A DNA stretch of 64,000 nt, taken from contig NZ_CP018151.1 in the NCBI RefSeq assembly GCF_001889265.1, positions 3,100,001 through 3,164,000 of the forward strand, in the 5' to 3' direction. This document shows positions 16,623 to 24,669 of this stretch, piece by piece. Position 1 is the first letter of the stretch, and each line of letters begins with the position of its first letter. The stretch is from Microbacterium sp. 1.5R (GTDB lineage: Bacteria; Actinomycetota; Actinomycetes; Actinomycetales; Microbacteriaceae). A program made the translations under genes and the position numbers. A model generated the notes under the pieces. It was not told the DNA's origin, did not search any database, and saw only the letters and a list, made by a program, of their open reading frames with translations.

Positions 16623-18319
16623 CGGGACTCCTTGCGGTCGGTGCCGGGCGAGGTGGAGGCGAGAGCGTCTGCCGTGTGGACGCGGCGCCCGTCTATCCAG
16701 GTGGACGTGACGCGCGCCCGGTGCAGTTCCGCCACCGGCAGTCGGAAGGGATTCGGTTCGATCACGACGAGATTGGCGAGGTATCCCTCGCGGATGCTGC
16801 CGGTATCGTCATCGCGTCGGTTCACGTACGCGGACCCCGAGGTGTACGCGGCGAATGCCGTCTCGAGGTCGAGTCGCTGATGCGCTCCCCCGAGCGGCGG
16901 CCGCTCGGACCCCGGATACGAGCGGTTCACGGCGACATGGATGGCCGCGAGCGGATCTGCCGTGGAGACCGGCCAATCGCTGCCCGCCGCCAGTCGCGCA
17001 CCCTGTCGCACGAGATCGCCGAACGGATACTGGCGGTCCACCTGTCCGTCCTGCAGGAACGGCAGCGTCAGGTCGTCGAGCTGGTCTTCGTGGGTCGCCC
17101 AGAGCGCCTGGATGTTGGCGATCGCGCCGAGCGGCGCGAAGCGGGTGGTGTCGTCCTCCGAGACGACCTGGAGGTGCGCGAGGTGGTGGCGTCCGTCGGT
17201 GTCGCCGTTGGCGTCACGGGCGACCTGCAGGGCGTCGAGGGCCTCGCGCACGGCGCGGTCGCCGAGCGCGTGCATGTGCACCTGCTGACCCGAGGCGTCG
17301 AGGGCCGTCACGTATTCGCGCAGCCGGTCCGGGTCGATGAAGCTCAGTCCGTGATTGCAGGTGTCGTGTCCGGACTCGTCCCGATAGGGGGTGAGCATTG
17401 CCGCGGTCTGGTTCTCTGCGACGCCGTCGACCATGATCTTCGTGGTTCCGAGGTCGATCCGGCGATCGGGATGAGCGGCGGCGGCGCGCTCGCGGCGTTC
17501 GGTCATGCGGGCGACCTGGTCGACTCCGCCGTCTCGCAGCCACCATTGCGCCCCCACGACGTGCACGAGCAATCGCCCCTCGGCTGCGGCCCGCTCATAC
17601 GCGGCGAGCGGATCCGAGATCCCGCCGGAGTCCGCACCGACCATGGCGTCCTGCCACCCGGTGATCCCGAGGGCGATGAGCTCTTCCTGTGCACGCAGAA
17701 GTCCCTGGTAGGCGAGATCGGCAGAGGTCGCGGGGCGCACCGCGGCGAAGAGGTCGCCGGCGCCCTCGTGGAACGTACCGGCGGGAGAGCCGTCGATATC
17801 GCGGACGATCCGGCCGTCCGCCGGGTCCTCCGTCTCGGCCGTGATCCCCGCCCGCTCGATGGCCGCCGTGCTCGCCCACGTGCTGTGGTGATCCCGGCTC
17901 TGCAGCAGCACGGGCCGACCGCCTGTCGCGTCGTCGAGCAGTTCACGCCGCGGGTTGCCCCCGGCGAAGTGGTCCATGCTCCAGCCTCCGCCGAGGATCC
18001 ATTCCTCCTCCGGGTGCGCCTGTGAGTACGCGCGGATGATCGCGACGGTGTCGTCCGCATCGGCCGCGTCCGAGAGATTGCACTGCAGCAGCTCGATTCC
18101 GCCGCCCACCGGGTGGATGTGCGCGTCCTGGAAGCCGGGGCTGAGCAGCGCCCCGCCGAGGTCGATGCGGCACGAGTCGGGGAAGGTGTCGAGGTCCGCC
18201 TCGGATTCCGGGACGACCGCCGCGATGCGACCGTCGCGTACGACGACGGCATGATCCGCGAGCGGAGAACCGCTGCCGGTGAACACGAGACCTCCGTGGA
18301 AGACGAACTCGCTCGCCAT
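16619..18319 (-). CDS. Amidohydrolase family 3 protein (YtcJ-like), paralogue
   Basis: 566 residues. The ATG at 18319 has GGGAAGG 7 nt upstream, which decides the start over an in-frame ATG further up. H67-I-H69 after P-G-F-Q-D-A is the metal site; V-H-M-H-A-L-G-D-R and G-S-D-W-P-V-S follow as in the 9903 protein, and both contain G-G-G-W-S near residue 110-120. It is first in this operon, whereas its paralogue is last in the other one, so gene order has been rearranged between the two units. Confidence 0.88.
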   Translation of the reverse strand: MASEFVFHGGLVFTGSGSPLADHAVVVRDGRIAAVVPESEADLDTFPDSCRIDLGGALLSPGFQDAHIHPVGGGIELLQCNLSDAADADDTVAIIRAYSQAHPEEEWILGGGWSMDHFAGGNPRRELLDDATGGRPVLLQSRDHHSTWASTAAIERAGITAETEDPADGRIVRDIDGSPAGTFHEGAGDLFAAVRPATSADLAYQGLLRAQEELIALGITGWQDAMVGADSGGISDPLAAYERAAAEGRLLVHVVGAQWWLRDGGVDQVARMTERRERAAAAHPDRRIDLGTTKIMVDGVAENQTAAMLTPYRDESGHDTCNHGLSFIDPDRLREYVTALDASGQQVHMHALGDRAVREALDALQVARDANGDTDGRHHLAHLQVVSEDDTTRFAPLGAIANIQALWATHEDQLDDLTLPFLQDGQVDRQYPFGDLVRQGARLAAGSDWPVSTADPLAAIHVAVNRSYPGSERPPLGGAHQRLDLETAFAAYTSGSAYVNRRDDDTGSIREGYLANLVVIEPNPFRLPVAELHRARVTSTWIDGRRVHTADALASTSPGTDRKESR

Positions 18320-18360
18320 AGTGGACCTTCCCTCATCGTCGATGCTGCTGGAACGCGACA

Positions 18361-18400
18361 AACGTATCCTCGGTCATCTATGGTGTCAACAGTGTTGTCA
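18361..18400 (-). promoter_or_regulatory. Promoter and TetR-type operator of the second ABC operon
   Basis: On the minus strand TTGACA (complement of 18384-18389) and TACGTT (complement of 18361-18366) are 17 bp apart. A 17-bp operator-like inverted repeat at 18384-18400, with CAACA/TGTTG arms around one base and partly matching outer bases, covers the -35. The adjacent TetR gene at 18482 is the natural candidate to bind it. Confidence 0.65.
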
Positions 18401-18481
18401 GAGGCGATGCGATTCCGTTGCCATCGGCTCGGGATCGCCGCATCGCATGGCACGATGGAGCAGAGAAGACCGGAGAGACGA

Positions 18482-19138
18482 ATGGCGAACAAGGCATCCG
18501 CGCGCGTGCGGCTCGACAGGGCGACGATCATCGACGCCGGCATGGAGCTCGCCGAGACCGGAGCGGCATCCATCTCGGTGCGAGAGCTCGGTGCCCATCT
18601 CGGCGCCGACCCGACCGCCATCTACCGTCACTTCGCGAGCAAGGACGCCCTGATGGGCGCACTCCTCGACGAGCTCAACGGCCAGGCCGCAGCAAGCGTC
18701 GACCTTCCGGTCGACGACTGGGCGGGCCGCCTGCGCATGCTGAGCGAAGCGACCCTCGCCTCCTTCACCCGCTACCCGGCCATCGGCGCGGAGGCGACGA
18801 GCCTGACCACGCACGGCGCGGGCGAGCTCGCGGCGATCGAGCTGATGCTCGATGCCTTCCACCGCGCCGGGCTGCGAGGGCAGGAGCTGGTGCGGCACTA
18901 CGCACTGCTCGCCTCGCACGTGCTCTCGGGCGCCGCGGGGATCGCTCGAGCGAGAGCGGATCGCAGCCACGACGGCGAGGACAGCCCCTGGATCGACTCG
19001 CCGCTGCTCGCCGATCCGCGACAGTTCCCCCTGATCGCCGAGAACAGCGCGCTGCTGTCGGACCTGCAGGACCGGGAGCTCTTCCTGCTGGGCGTCGACG
19101 TGATCATCGAGGCCGCACGCACGGCCGCCGCTCGCTGA
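18482..19138 (+). CDS. TetR-family regulator with TetR C-terminal-type domain
   Basis: 218 residues starting at the ATG at 18482 after GGAGAG. The HTH is I-S-V-R-E-L-G-A-H-L-G-A-D-P-T-A-I-Y-R-H-F at about residues 27-47, close to the TetR/ActII type. The C-terminal two thirds are helical and would hold the effector pocket. It is divergent from the amidohydrolase/ABC operon across a 162-bp gap that contains the 17-bp inverted repeat, so it most likely represses that operon and itself. It shows little similarity to the TetR at 1282 beyond the fold. Confidence 0.9.
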   Translation: MANKASARVRLDRATIIDAGMELAETGAASISVRELGAHLGADPTAIYRHFASKDALMGALLDELNGQAAASVDLPVDDWAGRLRMLSEATLASFTRYPAIGAEATSLTTHGAGELAAIELMLDAFHRAGLRGQELVRHYALLASHVLSGAAGIARARADRSHDGEDSPWIDSPLLADPRQFPLIAENSALLSDLQDRELFLLGVDVIIEAARTAAAR

Positions 19139-19168
19139 GGAGCTCTGTCGATCCGCCTCTTGCGCTGG

Positions 19169-19193
19169 ATATGGTTTTGTGACAAAACTATAT
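19169..19193. promoter_or_regulatory. 25-bp near-perfect palindrome, likely MarR operator
   Basis: GTTTTGT and ACAAAAC flank a single central G at 19181, and the outer ATAT bases extend the symmetry to 25 bp with one mismatch pair. It sits 40 bp before the FAD monooxygenase start, in AT-rich DNA that stands out locally. The MarR gene two steps downstream is the probable binder. Confidence 0.65.
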
Positions 19194-19232
19194 CTGACGG
19201 CGGCTCGGATGAGCCGCGAACAGGAGCGATCA

Positions 19233-20495
19233 ATGAAGATCATCATCATCGGGGCGGGGATCGGCGGACTCGCCACAGCGGTCAGCCTGCATGAGGCCGG
19301 GTTGCGCGACGTCGCCGTGTTCGAGCGGAGCACGGCGATCCGTGGGCTCGGCGTGGGCATCAACCTGCTGCCGCACGCACTGCGCGAGCTCACCGAACTC
19401 GGCATCGCCGACACCATCGCCGAGCTGGGGGTCGAACCGCAGACGCTGGCCTACTACAACCGCTTCGGGCAGCCGATCTGGAGCGAACCGCGCGGGCGCG
19501 AGGCCGGATACCGCTGGCCGCAGCTGTCGGTGCACCGCGGTCGTCTGCAACTCGCTCTGCGTGACCTCGCTGCAGCGCGACTCGCAGAGCCCATCCGCCT
19601 CGATCACCGCCTCATCGACGTCACCACGAACGATGACGGCACCGAGACCGCGCGCTTCGCCACCGCCGACGGCACGGTCGAGGAGACCGCCGACGTGATC
19701 ATCGGCGCCGACGGCATCCACTCGGCACTGCGTGCTCTGCGCTACCCGAGTGAAGGAGCCCCGCCCTGGAGCGGCCTCACGCTGTGGCGCGGGGTCACGC
19801 GGATTCCGGCGTTCCTCGACGGCCGCACCATGATCATGGCGGGCGACGGCGAGCAGAAGTTCGTCGCGTATCCGCTCGCACCCGCAGACGCCGACGCCGA
19901 CGGACGGATGCTGGTGAACTTCATCGCCGAACGCCGCGTCGGCGGCACGGGAGACGCCGACTGGAACCGCCAGGTCGAGCCCGGACCGATCGCCGAGCTC
20001 TTCCGCGACTGGCGCTTCGACTGGCTCGATGTGCCGGCCGCGATAGCCGCCGCCGACGAGATCCTCGAGTACCCCATGGTCGACCGAGACGCACTGCCGC
20101 AGTGGACGTTCGGTCGCACCACGCTGCTGGGTGATGCCGCGCACGCGATGTACCCGAACGGATCGAACGGCGGATCCCAGGCGATCCTCGATGCGCGCAC
20201 GCTGGCCTTCCACCTCGCGACAGCCCCGAGCATCGACGAGGGTCTCGCCGCATACGAGCAGGACCGCCGCCCCGCGATGACCGCTCTGCTCGCCGGCACT
20301 CGCGCCACGGGGCCGGAGCGCGTGATGCAGCTGGCTCGCGAGCGCGCGCCGCAGGGCTTCGCCGACATCGACGACGTGATCCCCTCTGACGAGCGCGAGC
20401 GGATCGCCGCCGACTACAAGAAGGCGGCCGGTTTCCTTCCCGAGATCCTCAACGAGCGCCCCTCGCTCACCCCGGCGTCGGCGGTGGGTCGATGA
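19233..20495 (+). CDS. FAD-dependent monooxygenase (PhzS / salicylate-hydroxylase-like)
   Basis: 420 residues. I-I-G-A-G-I-G-G-L-A-T-A at 5-16 is the FAD-binding Rossmann motif, G-A-D-G-I-H-S near 160 is the DG fingerprint, and L-L-G-D-A-A-H-A-M-Y-P-N-G near 300 is the GD motif of class A flavoprotein hydroxylases. It would use NAD(P)H and O2 to hydroxylate a substrate, probably aromatic; the relatives are PhzS-like flavin oxidoreductases. The ATG at 19233 follows AGGAG. Its 3' end overlaps the MarR gene by 4 bp, so both are controlled together from the palindrome upstream. Confidence 0.9.
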   Translation: MKIIIIGAGIGGLATAVSLHEAGLRDVAVFERSTAIRGLGVGINLLPHALRELTELGIADTIAELGVEPQTLAYYNRFGQPIWSEPRGREAGYRWPQLSVHRGRLQLALRDLAAARLAEPIRLDHRLIDVTTNDDGTETARFATADGTVEETADVIIGADGIHSALRALRYPSEGAPPWSGLTLWRGVTRIPAFLDGRTMIMAGDGEQKFVAYPLAPADADADGRMLVNFIAERRVGGTGDADWNRQVEPGPIAELFRDWRFDWLDVPAAIAAADEILEYPMVDRDALPQWTFGRTTLLGDAAHAMYPNGSNGGSQAILDARTLAFHLATAPSIDEGLAAYEQDRRPAMTALLAGTRATGPERVMQLARERAPQGFADIDDVIPSDERERIAADYKKAAGFLPEILNERPSLTPASAVGR

Positions 20496-20947
20496 GCGGT
20501 TTCGATGCGGCTCGACTCGCCGGCGTCATCTCCCCCCTGCGGCGCGCGCTCCTCGCCGCGACGCGGGCGGAGGCTGGGCTTCCCGAGCTGTCGGATGCCC
20601 AGATCGACGTGATCCGGGCCCTGCCACGCGGCACCTCGAAGGGTCCGGCGGAGATCGCCGCGCGGCTGCGACTCAGCCGATCGACCGTGAGCAATCTCCT
20701 CGGGGCGATGGAGGGCGAGGGCCTCATCGAACGACGCCCGGCGCCCTCCGACGGCCGTCGGGTCATGGTGCAGGCATCAGCGAAGGCGCTCGACCTGTTC
20801 GACCGGTTCGACGCCGCGAACTCCGCTCTCGTCGCACAGGCGACGAGTCGGCTCGACGACGAGGAGCGAACCGCGCTCGCGGCCGCGGTTCCCGTGCTGG
20901 AGAGACTCTGCGACCTGCTCGCCGCCGACCATGAGGAGACCCGATGA
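20492..20947 (+). CDS. MarR-family regulator
   Basis: 151 residues. The winged helix spans about 55-95: A-E-I-A-A-R-L-R-L-S-R-S-T-V-S-N-L-L is the recognition region and R-R-P-A-P-S-D-G-R-R the wing. It is co-transcribed between the FAD monooxygenase and a DUF3237 gene with 4-bp overlaps on both sides. It probably represses this small operon through the 19169-19193 palindrome and responds to an aromatic substrate, as is common for MarR proteins; that is inference. Confidence 0.9.
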   Translation: MSGFDAARLAGVISPLRRALLAATRAEAGLPELSDAQIDVIRALPRGTSKGPAEIAARLRLSRSTVSNLLGAMEGEGLIERRPAPSDGRRVMVQASAKALDLFDRFDAANSALVAQATSRLDDEERTALAAAVPVLERLCDLLAADHEETR

Positions 20948-21417
20948 CCTCGCACGATGAACTCCCCCGACCCGACCTCGAGTTCGCCTTCGACGTCACC
21001 GTCGACCTCGGCCCGCTCGAAGATCACCACGCCACCAGCGTCGGCCATCGCCGTGTCGTGCCGATCCTCGGCGGGCGCATCACGGGCGCCGTCGAGGCCG
21101 AGATCCTGCCCGGCGGAGCGGACTGGCAGATCGTGCGACCCGACGGGACGATCGAGATCGACGGCCGCTACTCGGCACGGACCGACGGAGGCGATCTGCT
21201 GCTGCTGCACGCGAAGGGACTCCGCACAGGGACTCCCGACGTGCTCGAGCAGCTGCGACGCGGTGAGGACGTCGACCCGGGCGCGTACTACTTCCGCACG
21301 ACCGTGCAGATCGAGACGGCCGCGCCGGCACTGGCCCACCTGCAGCGAACCCTGTTCCTCTCGGCCGCTCAGAGGCAGGCGGATGCCGTGCGCTACCGCG
21401 CCTACCGGGTGAACTGA
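20944..21417 (+). CDS. DUF3237 domain protein, copy 3 (diverged)
   Basis: 157 residues with V-P-I-L-G-G-R-I-T-G, G-G-A-D-W-Q, D-G-R-Y, Y-Y-F-R-T-T-V-Q-I-E-T and a C-terminal Y-R-A-Y-R-V strand, matching the DUF3237 framework but with the I-N-R-G-Y block replaced by L-L-H-A-K-G. It is coupled to the MarR gene by a 4-bp overlap. Three members of a rare domain within 18 kb, each beside a hydrolase or oxygenase, is the best clue that the domain acts in catabolism of these substrates. Confidence 0.8.
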   Translation: MTSHDELPRPDLEFAFDVTVDLGPLEDHHATSVGHRRVVPILGGRITGAVEAEILPGGADWQIVRPDGTIEIDGRYSARTDGGDLLLLHAKGLRTGTPDVLEQLRRGEDVDPGAYYFRTTVQIETAAPALAHLQRTLFLSAAQRQADAVRYRAYRVN

Positions 21418-21433
21418 GCCCCGCAGCCGGGCA

Positions 21434-21463
21434 CGGGCCCGGCTCGGGCCCGGCTCGGGCCCG
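21434..21463. terminator. Three phased CGGGCCCG palindromes between convergent genes
   Basis: CGGGCCCG occurs at 21434-21441, 21445-21452 and 21456-21463, spaced exactly 11 bp. Any pair can form a GC stem, so it may terminate both the DUF3237 and carboxylesterase transcripts. There is no U-tract. Confidence 0.45.
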
Positions 21464-21473
21464 TCGAGGCGTG

Positions 21474-22940
21474 TCAGACCAGCGCACGCACCGACGCGTA
21501 CGCATCGGCGACGTCGCGGGTGGGCAGGTCGTACACCCGCACGATTCCGGCATCCCCCTGGTGCTCCGGCCAGCCGGGATCACCCGTGGTGAGGAACGCG
21601 ACGGCGGCATCGTGCAGCTCGTCGGCGAGTTCCTGCGGCGGATTCGGTCCGGCGAGCGCCTCCATCGAGGGGCCGTCGAGGCAGTCGAAGAAGAACGGCA
21701 CGTCGAGGCAGTGCTCCGCGAAGCCGAAATGCCCTGACGGCCACGAGAACCGGTAGAGCCAGGTGGGCGCGTCGCCCCGGGCGGCTGCGATGCGGGGAAC
21801 TCCGCTGCGGAACATCCGATCGGTGAGGACGCGACCGGCGAGGCGGGCCTTGCCGAGACGGGCGACGTCGGCGTTCGCGGCGAGATAGTCCGCGCGGATC
21901 GTCTTGCGCAGGCCCAGCCGGGTCAAGAGGACGCCCTGCGGCACCCAGCGCAGCGCCCTCGCGGCGCTGCCCGTGAACGCCATGGTGAACTCGTCGTCGG
22001 CTGCGCCGATCACGAGCGGCTTGTCGGCACCGACGCCGGCACGCAGAGAGTCAGGGGTCGGACGTACGAGAAGGTCGCCGTCGATCGCGGGACCGAGCGG
22101 AAGCCCCTCATCGATCATGCTGGTCATCGACGACGGACCGAGCTGGGTGGCCTTCTTCTGCAGGGCGAGCAGACGCTCCTCCGCGACCGATGAGAATCCG
22201 GCCACGGTGGGGTCGACGCTCGCCGCCGCAGCGAGCGCCCGCCCGAATGCCTCGGCTCGCGGTGCCGCGACATCGCCGAGCGCTCCCGAGATCGCATAGA
22301 CGCCGTGGAACAGGTGCTGCGCCTTCTCCATGCCGAGCAGGGTCAGCACGGCGCCGCCGCCCGCGGACTGCCCGGCGATCGTCACCCGCTCGGGGTCTCC
22401 GCCGAATGCGTCGATGTTCTGCTGCACCCATTCGAGAGCGAGCAGCCAGTCGCGCACGCCACGGTTCGACGGGGCGTCCTCGATCCAGCCGAATCCGTCG
22501 AAGCCGAGCCGGTACGAGATCGACACGGTGACGACGCCGTCGCGGTTGAAGTTCCGGCCGTCGTACCAGGGGCTCGCCGGAGAGCCCGCGAAGTATCCGC
22601 CGCCGTGGATCCACACCAGCACGGGAAGACCCGCCGCCGTGGGATCGGGCGTGAAGACATTGACGTTCAGAGTCGAGTCGCCCTCGACACTCGGCTCGGG
22701 GATCAGTGTCACCCCGGGATCGCCGCGCTGGGCGGTCGCAGCGAACTCGAGGGCGTCGAGCATGCCGTCCCAGGGCGCCTTCGGCATCGGCGCCTGGAAC
22801 CGCAGGTCACCGACCGGCGCCTCCGCGAACGGGATGCCGAGGAAGGCCGCCGACCGCGGTGCGCCCCTGCCTCCGGTGGTCGGGCGCCAGCGCCCGCGAA
22901 CCCGCCCCGCGGCGGTCTGCACCTCGACGTACTCGGTCAT
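21474..22940 (-). CDS. Type-B carboxylesterase
   Basis: 488 residues, the usual size for PnbA-like carboxylesterases. Features in order: F-L-G-I-P-F-A-E-A-P-V-G-D-L-R-F near residue 33, W-I-H-G-G-G-Y at 110-116 (oxyanion hole), and the nucleophile A-G-Q-S-A-G-G with Ser192 after F-G-G-D-P-E-R-V-T. No signal peptide is visible, so it is intracellular. The ATG at 22940 was chosen because the family's N-terminal strand begins there; the longer open frame has no homology-like sequence. It is convergent with the FAD monooxygenase operon and may belong to the same substrate theme. Confidence 0.9.
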   Translation of the reverse strand: MTEYVEVQTAAGRVRGRWRPTTGGRGAPRSAAFLGIPFAEAPVGDLRFQAPMPKAPWDGMLDALEFAATAQRGDPGVTLIPEPSVEGDSTLNVNVFTPDPTAAGLPVLVWIHGGGYFAGSPASPWYDGRNFNRDGVVTVSISYRLGFDGFGWIEDAPSNRGVRDWLLALEWVQQNIDAFGGDPERVTIAGQSAGGGAVLTLLGMEKAQHLFHGVYAISGALGDVAAPRAEAFGRALAAAASVDPTVAGFSSVAEERLLALQKKATQLGPSSMTSMIDEGLPLGPAIDGDLLVRPTPDSLRAGVGADKPLVIGAADDEFTMAFTGSAARALRWVPQGVLLTRLGLRKTIRADYLAANADVARLGKARLAGRVLTDRMFRSGVPRIAAARGDAPTWLYRFSWPSGHFGFAEHCLDVPFFFDCLDGPSMEALAGPNPPQELADELHDAAVAFLTTGDPGWPEHQGDAGIVRVYDLPTRDVADAYASVRALV

Positions 22941-23064
22941 GACTCTCACACTCTCACGCCGAGACTCTCTCCCGCCGAACGGCAGCCCGGGATGTGTCCC
23001 GTCGGTCGATCCTCGTCCCGCATGTTCCCGCCACGGACCGCGCCCGTCGCCTAGTGTCGACGTC

Positions 23065-23610
23065 ATGGTCTACCCCCGCGCCTACTTCTCCGCGATCACG
23101 AACGAGGCCGAGTTTCTCGCCGACTACGAGCCCTCGCTCGCACGGTGGGCAGACGAGGACGGATCGACCCTGCTGATGCGAGCCCTCCGCAACGCCGATC
23201 CCACCAGCCGGGTCGCGATCGCCACGCGACTGCTCGACGACGGCGCTGATGCCGCCGCAGCGACCGAGAGCCACGTGAACGCTCTGCACGTGTTGCTGAG
23301 CGCGACAGCACACGATTTCACCGCCGAAGCGCCTCTGCTCGCCCGCCTGATCGATGAAGGTGCGGATATCAATGCCGACAGCGGCAGTCGGTGGGGCACG
23401 CCGCTGCAGACGCTCAGTCGCACGCTCAAGTTCTCCGACGAGACTCTCGGTCCGTTCTACGACGTCCTGTTCGCCCGCCCCGGTCTCGATGTGACCACCC
23501 CGAGCAGCGTGGGACGCAGCGTCACCGAGAGCGCACAAGCCGCCATCAGACGCCGGGCCGACCTGCTCGCGCGTTGCCACGCGCACACGAGAACCCACGC
23601 ACCACGCTGA
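23065..23610 (+). CDS. Ankyrin-repeat-like protein
   Basis: 181 residues. Helix pairs fit degenerate ankyrin repeats: D-E-D-G-S-T-L-L-M-R-A-L-R-N-A-D near residue 28, then A-T-R-L-L-D-D-G-A-D-A-A-A, L-L-A-R-L-I-D-E-G-A-D-I-N-A-D and W-G-T-P-L-Q. Such proteins mediate protein contacts; no catalytic motif is seen. The ATG at 23065 has no ribosome site but TAGTGT lies 7 nt before it (23052-23057), a leaderless layout. Its divergent neighbour is the carboxylesterase, 124 bp away. Confidence 0.75.
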   Translation: MVYPRAYFSAITNEAEFLADYEPSLARWADEDGSTLLMRALRNADPTSRVAIATRLLDDGADAAAATESHVNALHVLLSATAHDFTAEAPLLARLIDEGADINADSGSRWGTPLQTLSRTLKFSDETLGPFYDVLFARPGLDVTTPSSVGRSVTESAQAAIRRRADLLARCHAHTRTHAPR

Positions 23611-23628
23611 CGCCTGTGGCGGCAGGCG
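23611..23628. terminator. Small hairpin between convergent genes
   Basis: CGCCTG (23611-23616) and CAGGCG (23623-23628) pair around a 6-nt loop just after the ankyrin gene stop. It is a weak stem, reported only as a possible terminator. Confidence 0.3.
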
Positions 23629-23661
23629 AGCATCCTTGCTGAGAGTGCTCCGCGTGCGGGG

Positions 23662-24669
23662 CTACTCCCCGACGCGGGTCACCACGGCATCGGGCATCCG
23701 CTCGGTCATGACGCGCACGGCCTCGGGGTTGTCGTCGACGAGCACCGCGTCGCGCCCGAGAGCCGAGGCGACGGCCCCGGTGGTGCCGCTGCCGGCGAAG
23801 AGGTCGAGCACACGGTCGCCCGGACGGCTGGACGCCCGCACGATGCGCCGCAGGATGCCCTCGGGTTTCTGCGTCGGATATCCGGTCTTCTCGCGGCCAG
23901 TCGTCGGCACGATCGTGTGCCACCACACGTCGGTGGGCAGCTTGCCTCGGGCGGCCTTCTCTGCCGTGACGAGGCCGGGAGCCATGTACGGCTCGCGATC
24001 GATGTCGTCGGAGTTGAACACGTACTCGCGGGGGTTCTTCACGTAGACGAGGATCGTGTCGTGCTTGGTGGGCCAGCGACGGCGGGACTTCGCACCGTAG
24101 TCATAGGCCCAGATGAGCTCGTTCAGGAAGCAGTCGCGGCCGAAGACCGCATCGAGCATCACCTTCGCGTAGTGCGCCTCGCGGTAGTCGAGGTGCAGAT
24201 AGAGGGTGCCGTCGTCGGCCAGCAGTCGCCACGCCTCCTCGAGCCGCGGCATCAGGAAGGCACCGTAGTCGTCGAAGCGATCGTCGTAAGTGCGCAGCAT
24301 CCCGCGCACCCGCTCATAGGCGTGGCCGTGGAACCCGTGCCGCACCTCGGCCGGCGGCGCCGCCGGTTCAGAACTCAGCACGATCGGCGTGACCGCCGCA
24401 TCCGACCCGCGGGATTCCGGGAGTCCGACTCCGGACGCACCCGGTTCTTGCTGAGTCGTGAACGTGCGACGGGCGGTGACCACCTGTCGCTCCTGCGTCC
24501 GGCCGGTGTTGAACGGCGGGTCGAGGTAGACGAGCGTGAACGACGCCGACGGCAGGGTCGCCGCGACGGCGAGGTTGTCGCCCTGGATGATCGAGACGTC
24601 ACCGCGGACGACGGGAGCGGGATCCACCGCCCCGGGATCAGACGAGGGGTCAGGCGCGGGGTCGGTCAC
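23662..24669 (-). CDS. Orphan beta-class DNA N4/N6 amino-methyltransferase
   Basis: 335 residues. The catalytic D-P-P-F (residues 50-53) comes first and the AdoMet-binding F-A-G-S-G at 291-295 comes last, the order of beta-class enzymes (N6_N4_Mtase). The segment between, including L-D-Y-R-E-A-H-Y and W-A-Y-D-Y-G, holds the target recognition region. An inserted low-complexity stretch at about 60-100 is unusual. The GTG at 24669 overlaps the lipoate ligase stop by 4 bp. No restriction endonuclease gene is nearby, so it looks like a solitary methyltransferase; whether it marks adenine or cytosine cannot be told from sequence alone. Confidence 0.87.
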   Translation of the reverse strand: MTDPAPDPSSDPGAVDPAPVVRGDVSIIQGDNLAVAATLPSASFTLVYLDPPFNTGRTQERQVVTARRTFTTQQEPGASGVGLPESRGSDAAVTPIVLSSEPAAPPAEVRHGFHGHAYERVRGMLRTYDDRFDDYGAFLMPRLEEAWRLLADDGTLYLHLDYREAHYAKVMLDAVFGRDCFLNELIWAYDYGAKSRRRWPTKHDTILVYVKNPREYVFNSDDIDREPYMAPGLVTAEKAARGKLPTDVWWHTIVPTTGREKTGYPTQKPEGILRRIVRASSRPGDRVLDLFAGSGTTGAVASALGRDAVLVDDNPEAVRVMTERMPDAVVTRVGE

